Source: Rhodanobacteraceae bacterium
GTDB taxonomy: Bacteria > Pseudomonadota > Gammaproteobacteria > Xanthomonadales > SZUA-5
DNA: 64,000 bases
NCBI GenBank assembly: GCA_016717705.1
Contig: JADKFD010000024.1
Location: 1 to 64,000 of the forward strand
Direction of reading: 5' to 3'
Part shown: positions 19,333-27,565 of the stretch, piece after piece
Numbering within the stretch: position 1 is the first letter of the stretch
How the letters are laid out: each line of letters begins with the position of its first letter
Position numbers and translations under genes: made by a program
The notes under the pieces: model-generated
The model's input: the letters and a program-made list of their open reading frames with translations, nothing else
Database searches by the model: none
Told to the model about the DNA's origin: nothing

Positions 19333-19648
19333 TCGCACTTCCTGATTAGCGTCGAACCTCAGAAGCTGGGCCGACCCGGCGACGTTCGCCCTGAGCAAAG
19401 CGTCGCAAGGCTCCATCGCGACGGTCCGTTCACCCTGAGCAGAGCATCCCAGCTTCATCGGGATGCGTCGTCGAAGGGCGTCGAAGGGCGATGACTTGCA
19501 GGGGCGTCTCGCCAGGCTTCGACGACGCGTCCCGAAAGAGCTTGGGACGCTTTGCTCAGCCCGAACGGGTACCTCGCGCAGTCATTCTGGGCGGAAGGCA
19601 TTTCGGCGCGCTGTCACCCCGGCGCGCCGGGTTCCGTTCCCGCCAGGC
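19333..19648. repeat. Intergenic repeat DNA (GTTCGCCCTGAGC / GTCGAAGGGCG type)
   Basis: This 316-base gap has no convincing gene. Positions 19385-19490 hold related blocks (TTCGCCCTGAGCAAAG, TTCACCCTGAGCAGAG) and a near-tandem GTCGAAGGGCG that can pair with them. It looks like a short dispersed palindromic repeat. Confidence 0.5.
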
Positions 19649-21035
19649 ATGCGCAAATCAATCCTGCTGTTGCTGTTCTGGCTGGCAGCACTGCCGCCTT
19701 GCCTGGCGACCAGCGCCGACACCATCGACTGGATGCGCGACGACCGCGCGGCCTCCCCCAGGGCGTTCGCCTTATCTGGAAGGGTGGGTCACTGGTGCCA
19801 CGTGAGGACCGGCCGGGGGGCGCGGCGCCACGTCGGCCGCGCCACCCGCGCGCGGGGGGGGGCTACGCGCCCCCGCGAAACGGGGCGATCGTCGACGACC
19901 CCAGTCCAGAGCAGGATCGCCGCGATGCGGACGGCCCCGCCGACGGGGGGCGGCCCTCGCTGACAGGCCAGCGTCGAAGGCACTTACCTGGCGCTGGCGG
20001 CGACGGGGGGCCGAACACGTTGGACGCAGCTGGCACTCGTCCGGTCGGGGCGGCTTTACCAGTACTCGCCGCAGCACTGCAGCCCGCACTACGAGACGAG
20101 CACCCACCAGGGCGACTACTGCGCGTCTATGCGCTGGGTTGCGCGCACCGGGCTGCGCCGCGGCAGCGCGCGCTTATGCCACCTCGCGCGCCGGATGGCG
20201 GCTGCTTCGCCAGCCAGGACGCCGACGGCCTGGCGAGCACAGCGAGGCGTACTTCGCGCTGGACGGCCGGCCGGCGGGCCCCAGGCTTCAGCGAGACGGC
20301 GCGCTGATCGGCGCTCGGTCGCGGGGCGACCGCGGCGCGCCGGCGCGCCGCCGCGCAATGGGCGCGACGGCGCGACGCAACCATGGCAGCTTCGCCAGAG
20401 CGGGGACCCATCTGGCGACACCTGGGGCCCCGGCTGTAGGGCCGACGGCGAACGCGCGCAGGAGCGCTCACCACCACGGCATCGGCGCGCTTCCGCAGTC
20501 CGGGCGGCTACGCAACCGCTGTTCAGGGCGACGCGCCCATCGCGCCGCTGCCCAGCCTGGAAGAGCAGATCTCGCTGGCGCGGCATGCCAACCTGCTGTG
20601 GCACTACACCGGCGACGCACGCCTGCGCGCGATGGCCGAGCACGCGCTGGCATGGTTGGCGCGCGAGATCGCACTGGCGGCCTTCACCGAGGCCGGCATC
20701 CTGCTCGCCGAACATGAACTGGCGCGCGCGCCGCTGCACCTGACCGTGGTCGGCGCCAAGGACGATCCCGCCGCCGCGGCGCTTTTCCGGGCGGTGCTCG
20801 CACAGCCCGGCAGCTACAAGCGCGTCGACTGGTGGGACCAGCGCGAGGGCCCGCTGCCGCATGCCGATGTCAACTATCCGACGCTCAAGCGCGCTGCCGC
20901 CTTCGTCTGCAACGATCGTCAATGCTCACTGCCGATCTTCCAGCCGCAGGGTGTCGCCAACTATCTCTCCGAGTTGCCCAGCCTTGACGCGTCGCGCTTC
21001 GCGTTTCCGCTGACGGCAACCCGCGTCAGCCTTCC
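19649..21035 (+). pseudogene. Decayed DUF255 (thioredoxin-like, YyaL-type) exported protein gene
   Basis: The ATG at 19649 starts a signal peptide (MRKSILLLLFWLAALPPCLA) followed by TIDWMRDD and, in the same frame, HWCHV (19790-19804), the thioredoxin-like signature of DUF255. From about 19805 to 20500 all frames are disrupted, with G-runs up to nine bases. From about 20505 a clean frame resumes with the typical C-terminal blocks: LARHANLLWHYTGDARL, HLTVVGAKDDPAAAALF, RVDWWDQREGPLP and AAFVCNDRQCSLPIF. Part of the central (alpha/alpha)6 region is missing, since the family is normally far longer. Either the gene is broken or this stretch is badly assembled. It converges with the diguanylate cyclase gene. 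Confidence 0.65.
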
Positions 21036-22192
21036 AGGTGCACGCGATTGCGACCGGCATGCTTGGAGCGGTAGAGCGCGTCGTCGGCGCCACGCAGCAG
21101 TTCCTCAAGCCCGCGCGAGCCGTCGGCGCTGACGGCGACGCCGATCGAGATGGTCGTCGCCGGCGGTCCACCGCTGGCGCCCGAGCGCAGCGCTGCCACC
21201 GCGGCGCGCAGGCGCTCGGCGGTGAGCAGCGCCTGTGCAGCGGGCGTCTGCACCAGCAGCGCCGCAAACTCCTCGCCGCCGATCCGCGCAAGGAAATCGC
21301 CGACGCGCAACTCCCGTTGCAGGCAATCGGCGACGATCACCAGCAACTGGTCGCCTGCCGCATGACCGAGGCGGTCGTTGATTTCCTTGAAATGGTCGAT
21401 GTCGATCATCAGCATGGCGACCGGTTGCCGATAACGCTGCGCGCGAGCCAGCTCGGTGCCGGCGTCATCGAAAAAGGCGCGCCGATTCGCCAGCCCGGTC
21501 AACGCGTCCTTGCGGGTCAACTGGCGCAGCGACTCACGCGACTCGTCGAGTTCGGTTTCCACCCGCGCCGCGGACAGAAACATGAAGCCGAATCCCCACA
21601 GCGTGGCAAAGACGGCATTGGCGGTGTAGCTGAGGATCGAGATCGAATTCGATTCGAGGACGTCGTAACCCATTCCCACGTAGAGGAACCAACCGGCACG
21701 CAACAGCCGCACCAGACCGAACGCGACGAGAAGCGCGGCGCACCAGCGACTGGCCGAGCGCAGGCGCGGCGGCGACTCGCGCACGAAGTAGCCGGCGGCG
21801 ACGAAGGCCAGCAACCCCACGCCGGTCGCGCCGACGGCGCGCGACAGCGCCAGATCCGGGCCGCAAGCGAACATCGACAATGGAATCGCCGTGGCACTGA
21901 TCCACCACGGCCAGGTGCGCGCACTGCTGCCGGAAAAGCGCCGCTGCCCCTCCAGGATTGCCAGCATCGCCAGGACGCCGAGCAGGGTCGGGCCGTAGAA
22001 GGTCACCGGGCCCGGGACCAGGCCGCGCAAACCGATGCTGCCGAGCGCCAGCGCGAACAGCGCCAGCGAGGCCACCCACCAGCGGTACCCCGGATACACC
22101 CGCCGTGCCTGACCGTAGAGCAGCGAAAGCACTGCGAGCAGCGCGCTGATGGCGGTCGTGTACAGAGCCAGCGTCCGTGGATCGAGCTCCAC
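21026..22192 (-). CDS. Membrane GGDEF diguanylate cyclase
   Basis: The GTG at 22192 (VELDPRTLALYT) follows a GGAAG ribosome site and gives about 388 residues; longer frames run backwards through the divergent kinase gene and are not believable. Six or seven hydrophobic helices occupy about residues 8-205. A short coiled linker (ESRESLRQLTRKDALTGLANRR) leads into the GGDEF domain with the active-site form RIGGEEF. It should make cyclic di-GMP from GTP. An RxxD inhibitory site is not evident. It is transcribed away from the two-component system. Confidence 0.8.
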   Translation of the reverse strand: MELDPRTLALYTTAISALLAVLSLLYGQARRVYPGYRWWVASLALFALALGSIGLRGLVPGPVTFYGPTLLGVLAMLAILEGQRRFSGSSARTWPWWISATAIPLSMFACGPDLALSRAVGATGVGLLAFVAAGYFVRESPPRLRSASRWCAALLVAFGLVRLLRAGWFLYVGMGYDVLESNSISILSYTANAVFATLWGFGFMFLSAARVETELDESRESLRQLTRKDALTGLANRRAFFDDAGTELARAQRYRQPVAMLMIDIDHFKEINDRLGHAAGDQLLVIVADCLQRELRVGDFLARIGGEEFAALLVQTPAAQALLTAERLRAAVAALRSGASGGPPATTISIGVAVSADGSRGLEELLRGADDALYRSKHAGRNRVHLEG

Positions 22193-22306
22193 CTTGCTTC
22201 CAGGCGCGAAAGACGCACCGATTGTGGCGCAGGCGGTATGCGCGTTGCCAGCGACTCTCCGACCCGTATTCACTGACCATGCAATGAGTTCAGCGTCGGC
22301 AGCGCG

Positions 22307-23575
22307 ATGGTCTCGGTGCTGGATCAGCAGATCGAGCGGGATGTCGATCTTGCCAGCCCGGGCGCGACCGCCACGCGGCAGGTCGAACATCGTGTGCTGG
22401 TGCATGCAGTGCGGCCGGACGCGCAGGACGAGTCCGTCGCCGCGGCGCCGCCGCCGGAGTCGAGCAATCCCGCTGCGAGCGAATTGTCCGCACCCACGCG
22501 CGTGGTGATCGACGATGTGGACGACGCACACCGGCAGACCAGGGTCATGCGCCTGGAGCTGGGGCAGCACCAGGGCGACTTGACGCTGACCACCAACGGC
22601 GTCCGCCAGGTCATCCGCGTTCCGCGCAGTGGCGTCAGCGAGGCGATCGAGCGCTTTTCGCATCAGCTCCTGCTCGGCGCACTGCTGTTGCTGGCGCTGG
22701 GCCTGCTGTCGGCCTTCGTGCTGGCCCGGCGCATTGCCCGACCGCTGCGCGAGCTGGCCGCGGCCGCCGGGCAGATCGGCAGCGGCGCTTTCGGACAGAC
22801 CGTTGCCGTGTCGGGCGTGGCCGAACTGCGTACGACCATCGAGACCTTCAACCGCATGTCGGCGCAGCTGGCTGAGATCGATGCCGAGCGCGATCGGCTG
22901 CGCGCGCTGGCCAACCTGAGCGAGCTGGGTGAGGTCGGTCGCGGTCTGGCGCACAGCCTGCGCAACCCGTTGAACACGCTGGGGCTGGCGGTCGACACGC
23001 TGGCGCAAACCGACGATCCCGGCACCATTGCGGACCTGCGCCAGCGCGCCCGCGAGCAAATCCGCCGCATCGACGAAGCGCTCAAGGGCTTCCTCGCGCT
23101 CGGTGCCGGTCTGGCCGGTGTCAGCGAATCGGTTGACGTGCGTGAACTGGTCGAGGACTTGCTGCTGGAAGCCAGCCAGCGCGCCGACGGCCGGGTGCGC
23201 TTTGACCTGCAATTGCCGGCGCAGCCGCTGCCACTCAAGGTGCAGGCGCAGGAGTTGCGCGCTGCGCTGCAGGCCTTGCTGGTCAATGCACTGGAAGCCA
23301 GTCCGGACGGCGGCGAGGTCGACATCGAACTGCGTGATGCGGCTGCCGGCCAAGTCGAACTCTGCATCGCCGACCGCGGCCCGGGCCTGCCGGCGCGTGT
23401 GCGCGAGCGTTTGTTCACGCCTCATCTCAGCACCAAGGCGGAAGGCGCCGGCATGGGCTTGTTCCTGGCCCAGCGTATCCTGCGCGAGCGCTATGACGGA
23501 CAACTGGAATTGCGCGACCGCGACGGCGGCGGTACCCAGGCCGTAGCCCGCTTTGGAGCACGTCACGATGGCTGA
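22307..23575 (+). CDS. Sensor histidine kinase, apparently lacking its first membrane helix
   Basis: A 422-residue protein: short extracytoplasmic-like segment, membrane helix at 119-138, HAMP at about 139-190, H-box AHSLRNPLN with His216, N-box LLVNALEASPDGG near 325, G1 IADRGPGLP and G2 GAGMGLFLAQ. The frame starts inside what should be the periplasmic loop. A normal N-terminal helix is absent, so the start may be upstream with an indel (an ATG at 22284 lies in another frame), or the protein may be N-terminally shortened. The gene overlaps the next one by 8 bases. The output is phosphotransfer to the NtrC-type regulator. Confidence 0.75.
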   Translation: MVSVLDQQIERDVDLASPGATATRQVEHRVLVHAVRPDAQDESVAAAPPPESSNPAASELSAPTRVVIDDVDDAHRQTRVMRLELGQHQGDLTLTTNGVRQVIRVPRSGVSEAIERFSHQLLLGALLLLALGLLSAFVLARRIARPLRELAAAAGQIGSGAFGQTVAVSGVAELRTTIETFNRMSAQLAEIDAERDRLRALANLSELGEVGRGLAHSLRNPLNTLGLAVDTLAQTDDPGTIADLRQRAREQIRRIDEALKGFLALGAGLAGVSESVDVRELVEDLLLEASQRADGRVRFDLQLPAQPLPLKVQAQELRAALQALLVNALEASPDGGEVDIELRDAAAGQVELCIADRGPGLPARVRERLFTPHLSTKAEGAGMGLFLAQRILRERYDGQLELRDRDGGGTQAVARFGARHDG

Positions 23576-24938
23576 CGCCAGTCTGCTGGTGGTCGAGGAC
23601 GACGCCGCACAACGCGAGCTGATTCAGTCGATCCTGCGCAGCGCCGGATACACGGTGCGCGGCACCGACAGCACCGAATCGGCCTTGCGACTGCTCGCTG
23701 CTCAAACTGCGCAATTGGTGGTGTCCGACTGGAAGTTGAAGGATTCCGACGGCATGGCCTTGCTGCGCAGCGTGCGCAGCGACCATCCCGGTGTGGGCTT
23801 TGTGCTGGCCACCGCCTACGGCTCGATCCAGCACGCCATCGAAGCGATGCGCGCAGGCGCCGATGACTACCTGCCCAAGCCTTTCGAACGCCAGGCGCTG
23901 CTGCTGACGGTGGAAAAGGCGCTGCGTGCGCGCGCGCTGAGCGCCGAAAACCAGCGCCTGAGCGAACGCCTCGGCGAACGCGAGAAACTGGTCGACCTGG
24001 TCGGCAAGGCACCGTCGATGCAGCTGCTGTATCGGCGCATCGAGAAGATCGCCGGCACCGAGGCCAGCGTATTGATCAGCGGCGAGAGCGGCACCGGCAA
24101 GGAACTGGTGGCGCGCGCGCTGCACCGCCTGTCACGGCGGGCGGCTGGCGAGTTCGTCGCGGTGAACTGTGCGGCGATCCCTGAAGGACTGATGGAAGCC
24201 GAGTTTTTCGGCGCCGAGAAAGGCGCCTACACCGGCGCCCACGCCGCGCGCGCGGGCCGCTTCGAGGCCGCCAGCGGTGGCACCCTGTTTCTCGACGAGA
24301 TCGGCGAACTGCCGCTGACGATCCAGCCCAAGTTGTTGCGCGCGCTGCAGGAAGGCGTGATCACGCGCGTCGGCAGCCAGCGCGAAGTGCGCACCGATGT
24401 GCGCCTGGTCGCCGCGACCAATCGCTCGCTGGAGGCCGAGGTGGCCGCCGGGCGCTTCCGCGAGGATCTGTTCTATCGCCTGAATGTGGTGCCGATTGCC
24501 CTGCCGCCCCTGCGCGAGCGTCGTGAAGACATTCCGGCGCTGGTCGAGCACTTTGCCGCGCGCGCCGCGCGGCTGCACCGGCTGGACCCGATACCGGCGA
24601 TCCCGCGCAGCGTACTCAAGCGCCTGATCGACGCGCCGTGGAAAGGCAATGTGCGCGAACTCGGCAATGTCGTCGAGCGCCTGCTGCTGCTCGCCGACGC
24701 CAACGGCATCAGCGTCGACGATCTGCCCCCCGAGCCGACCGCAGAGCCCGCCGGCGGTATCCGCCTGCCCGCCGAAGGGCTGTCGCTGGCGGCGCTGGAA
24801 GCCTCCCTGCTGCGCCAGGCGCTGGAGCGCGAATCGGGCAATCGCAGCCGCGCCGCGAAGCTGCTCGACCTGCCCTACAAAGCCTTTCTCTACCGATTGG
24901 AAAAGCACGGCCTGGCCTCGGCCGATGACGTGTCCTGA
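23568..24938 (+). CDS. NtrC-family sigma-54-dependent response regulator
   Basis: The ATG at 23568 lies within the end of the kinase gene. Receiver domain residues 5-120 with acidic DD at 11-12, phospho-acceptor Asp54 and Lys104. AAA+ domain with Walker A GESGTGKE (172-179), sigma-54 loop GAYTGA (219-224, with Tyr where Phe is commonest) and Walker B FLDEIGE. A Fis-type helix-turn-helix ends the protein (SRAAKLLDLPYKAFLYRLEK). It activates sigma-54 promoters after phosphorylation by the upstream kinase. The target genes are not evident in the window. Confidence 0.9.
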   Translation: MADASLLVVEDDAAQRELIQSILRSAGYTVRGTDSTESALRLLAAQTAQLVVSDWKLKDSDGMALLRSVRSDHPGVGFVLATAYGSIQHAIEAMRAGADDYLPKPFERQALLLTVEKALRARALSAENQRLSERLGEREKLVDLVGKAPSMQLLYRRIEKIAGTEASVLISGESGTGKELVARALHRLSRRAAGEFVAVNCAAIPEGLMEAEFFGAEKGAYTGAHAARAGRFEAASGGTLFLDEIGELPLTIQPKLLRALQEGVITRVGSQREVRTDVRLVAATNRSLEAEVAAGRFREDLFYRLNVVPIALPPLRERREDIPALVEHFAARAARLHRLDPIPAIPRSVLKRLIDAPWKGNVRELGNVVERLLLLADANGISVDDLPPEPTAEPAGGIRLPAEGLSLAALEASLLRQALERESGNRSRAAKLLDLPYKAFLYRLEKHGLASADDVS

Positions 24939-25270
24939 TATGCGGCAGCAATCTCCTCATTTGGGGAGATCAGGCCCGCTGGATTGGTAGGTCACGTTGA
25001 CCGCAAGCCTGAGTGACTTGATATGTAGGTCACGTGGGCCGCAGGCCTACGTGACAGCGGCGTGCGTGTCACGTAGCCCTGCGGGCAACGTGACCTACGT
25101 CCTGCGGGTAAATGCGCGAATAGGCACACCACCAGCGGCAACCAGAACTCCTGCAGCGACACCAGTCTCGCAGTTCACGATGCACGACCGCACACGACTG
25201 GCACGCCGCTTGCACAAAGCCTCTCGCGGCGGCCAATCGTCGCCCCCTGAACTGACCGGAGACCCCAAGA
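24939..25270. other. Intergenic region with family C palindromes
   Basis: The 330 bases hold a compound copy of repeat family C at 24987-25099 (GTAGGTCACGT...ACGTGACCTAC in alternating orientations) and otherwise no gene. A GACCGGAG-like sequence before 25271 serves the next gene. Confidence 0.6.
24987..25099. repeat. Palindromic repeat family C, compound copy
   Basis: Blocks of GTAGGTCACGTTG-CCGC and the reverse complement CAACGTGACCTAC bracket the element, with further inverted TACGTGAC/GTCACGTA pairs inside. Shorter single copies are at 49863-49902 and 57512-57544. Confidence 0.8.
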
Positions 25271-25847
25271 ATGAAAATCCAGACCTCCCTGCGCATCCTC
25301 GCCATTGCTCTGACCGCTGTCGGCGGCATCGCCCTGGCCGGAGAACACATCACCGACAGCACCGAATTCCAGGTGCGTACCGCCAGTGGCCAGGTGGAGA
25401 AGGTCAAGATCGACGACCTCGCCGTCGGCGAAGTGCGCAATGTCACCAGTGAGGCAGGCACTTCCGTGGTGGTCGGGCGCCATGAGAAAGGCTACGTGCT
25501 CGACATCGCCGGTGAACGCATCGAGGTGAACACTCCCCGACGTGCAGTCGCTTTCCACCGAGGAAGAACTGGTGATCAACGGTGGCGACGGCCACGACAA
25601 GCAGATCGTGGTCAAGCTCGACGACCACGGACATGGGCACGCCGCTGGCGCCGACGCCGCGACCAGCAAGCGTCGTATCGTGGTGGTCACGCCCGACGGC
25701 ACGGATGGCAAGACCATCCGCATCGAAGAAGGCGAAGGCGCCGAGAAGCTGGTCCACGAGATGGACCTCAACGACCCCGAGCTCGGCGACAAGCGCGTCA
25801 TGGTCGTGCGCAAGATCGAAAAGACCGTGACCGAAGGCGAGAACTGA
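25271..25847 (+). CDS. Small exported protein of unknown function (frameshifted)
   Basis: The ATG at 25271 begins a signal peptide (RILAIALTAVGGIALA, cleaved before GEHITD). The first frame is sensible to about 25535 and the rest is sensible in the next frame to 25847. The switch lies in a CCCC run, so one extra C is likely (…IEVNTP-DVQSLSTEEEL…). Corrected, it has about 191 residues with alternating beta-strand-like Val/Lys segments and a His/Gly-rich loop (DDHGHGHAAGAD) that could bind metal. No family is recognised. Confidence 0.6.
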
Positions 25848-25964
25848 GCTGCAAAGGACTGCGCCGCCCGGCCGCCCCATCCACGCAGGATGTGGTGAGT
25901 GAAACGAACCGCATCCTGCTGGGGCGCAGGCGCACGCACGCAAGCCAGCGCCTTCAGGCAAGCC

Positions 25965-26147
25965 TCAAGCTTGCTTGTGCGACTTTCCAGGAATGGCGTC
26001 GATCAGGGCGCCGAAAGCAGTACCCAAGGCCAGACCCAGCGCCATTTGATCGAATGCAAGCCCCAGCGCCAGACCGACCCCGGCGCCGACGGCGATGCCG
26101 CTTCCCGATTGGTACTGATGTTTGCGCGGTTGCATCTCTGAGCCCAT
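25965..26147 (-). CDS. Small glycine-zipper-type membrane protein
   Basis: About 60 residues: short polar N-terminus, then GSGIAVGAGVGLALGLAF and MALGLALGTAFGALI, two Gly-spaced hydrophobic stretches, and a basic end GKSHKQA. The ATG at 26147 has a CGGAG site 7 bases upstream; an ATG two codons earlier is less well placed. It is probably an inner-membrane protein; function unknown. Confidence 0.55.
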   Translation of the reverse strand: MGSEMQPRKHQYQSGSGIAVGAGVGLALGLAFDQMALGLALGTAFGALIDAIPGKSHKQA

Positions 26148-26292
26148 CGTCATGCTCCGTTGAGTGACAGTCCGATCGATCGTCGTCCGGGCAAAGTCCA
26201 GCTGCTTGCCCCGAACGCTCTGCCGGAATCGACGCCTGGGGTCAGTTTGCAGATCGGTGAGGCCATTGATAAGCAGGCGCAATCGACTATCT

Positions 26293-26313
26293 TTCATACA
26301 CCACGCGTATGAA
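26293..26313. promoter_or_regulatory. Candidate LysR-type operator (T-N11-A)
   Basis: TTCATAC (26293-26299) and GTATGAA (26307-26313) form a perfect inverted repeat with a 7-base spacer and contain a T-N11-A core, the usual LysR-type recognition form. It touches the first ATG of the regulator gene, which suggests that translation starts at the second ATG (26322). Confidence 0.4.
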
Positions 26314-27260
26314 TGACAGCCATGTCCGACCTGTTGACCTGGTACCGGAGCTATTGTCGCGTCGTCGAGACCGGCTCGTTCAGTGCGGTTGCCGCCGAAT
26401 CTGCCACCACCCAGCCCACCATTTCACGTCAGGTCGCTGCACTTGAGCGCCATCTGGATACCTTGTTGTTGCAGCGCAGTACGCGCGCGCTGACGCCCAC
26501 CGACGATGGTCTGCTGTTCTACCAGCAAGCCCGCCTGGTATTGGCCGCGGTGGACAGCGCCGAGAGTCTGGTCGGCCGACGTCGGTCAGAGCCCAGTGGT
26601 CGGCTGCGTCTGGCCTGCCCGGTCGTTTTCGGTCGGATGCATCTGGTTTCGCGCGCCAGCAAGTTCCTGCAGCGTTACCCGAAACTGGACATCGAGCTGG
26701 TCATGCGCGAGGAATTCGCCGATCTGGTCGAAGAAGGCATCGACCTGGCCATTCGCATCGGCGAAATCCACGATCCGGGACTGGTGACGCGCCTGATCGG
26801 CACCACGCGACGGATGGTCGTGGCCTCGACCGCTTACCTTGATGCCAACGGCACACCAAACCATCCGGGCCAGCTCTCCGCGCATCAATGTGTACTGTTC
26901 ACCCGGATCAGCGGTGGTGAAGTCTGGAATTTCGATGGGCCACAAGGCGCCGTCAGCGCGCAGGTCAACGGCCGTCTGCGCAGCAACAGCTCAGATGCGG
27001 TGCGCGAGGCGACGCTTGGCGGACTCGGAATCGCAGTGTTGCCCACCTGGCATTTTCCCGACGGTGTCCTGCCTGCCGGACTGCAGCAGATCCTGACCGA
27101 CTTCGAGCCAGAGCGGCTGCCGATCCACGCGGTGTACTCTTCGCGCCGCCATCTGTCGCGCAAAGTTCGCGCGATGATCGATTTCCTGGCGGATGAGTTT
27201 TCCCGCCATGTGACTCTGGCGCCGTTGCACTGTCAACCTGCTGACACGCGCCAGGGTTAA
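26313..27260 (+). CDS. LysR-family transcriptional regulator
   Basis: About 312-315 residues. N-terminal helix-turn-helix (YCRVVETGSFSAVAAESATTQPTISRQVAALE in pieces), residues 8-65, with the substrate-binding fold after residue 90 (GRLRLACPVVFGRMHLV, DLVEEGIDLAIRIGE). The IRIGE and RRMVVAS blocks match the CrgA/YafC-like branch of the family. The ATG at 26322 (MSDLLTWYRSY) may be the true start because the putative operator covers the first ATG. The target is unknown; a self-regulating role is likely. Confidence 0.85.
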   Translation: MTAMSDLLTWYRSYCRVVETGSFSAVAAESATTQPTISRQVAALERHLDTLLLQRSTRALTPTDDGLLFYQQARLVLAAVDSAESLVGRRRSEPSGRLRLACPVVFGRMHLVSRASKFLQRYPKLDIELVMREEFADLVEEGIDLAIRIGEIHDPGLVTRLIGTTRRMVVASTAYLDANGTPNHPGQLSAHQCVLFTRISGGEVWNFDGPQGAVSAQVNGRLRSNSSDAVREATLGGLGIAVLPTWHFPDGVLPAGLQQILTDFEPERLPIHAVYSSRRHLSRKVRAMIDFLADEFSRHVTLAPLHCQPADTRQG

Positions 27261-27292
27261 CGTGGCTAGGTCATTCCGAGGAGGCAAACATC

Positions 27293-27532
27293 ATGACTAC
27301 ATGTGCATCAGCGCAAAATAACGTCGTTGCAAGCCCCATCCAGGCACCCGTCGACATAGACCTGGCGTCGGAGCCGAGCGACCCGTCGGAGCAACTGCAG
27401 CGCCACGCGCTGATTGCCGAAGCGGCGTTCAAGATCGCCGAACAACGCGGTTTTGCTCCCGGCCATGAGCTCGATGACTGGCTGGCCGGCGAGCGCGAAG
27501 TCGATCAGCACCTGTCCGCCACCGAGCACTGA
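27293..27532 (+). CDS. DUF2934 domain protein
   Basis: A 79-residue protein with a strong AGGAGG site before the ATG. Its second half (AAFKIAEQRGFAPGHELDDW, then LAGEREVDQHL) is the DUF2934 motif, found on small soluble proteins of unknown role. No membrane segment or signal is present. Confidence 0.75.
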   Translation: MTTCASAQNNVVASPIQAPVDIDLASEPSDPSEQLQRHALIAEAAFKIAEQRGFAPGHELDDWLAGEREVDQHLSATEH

Positions 27533-27565
27533 GACGCGCAGCCCGGCCGAGTCGGCGCGAGTCGA

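Noticed and set aside
19805..20500. New genes in the G-rich stretch
   Set aside because: Many frames are open only because of extreme GC content, and both flanks belong to one DUF255 gene.
22193..23566. N-terminal extension of the diguanylate cyclase back through the histidine kinase gene
   Set aside because: The extension is antisense to a clear kinase with H, N and G boxes, and a GTG with ribosome site exists at 22192.
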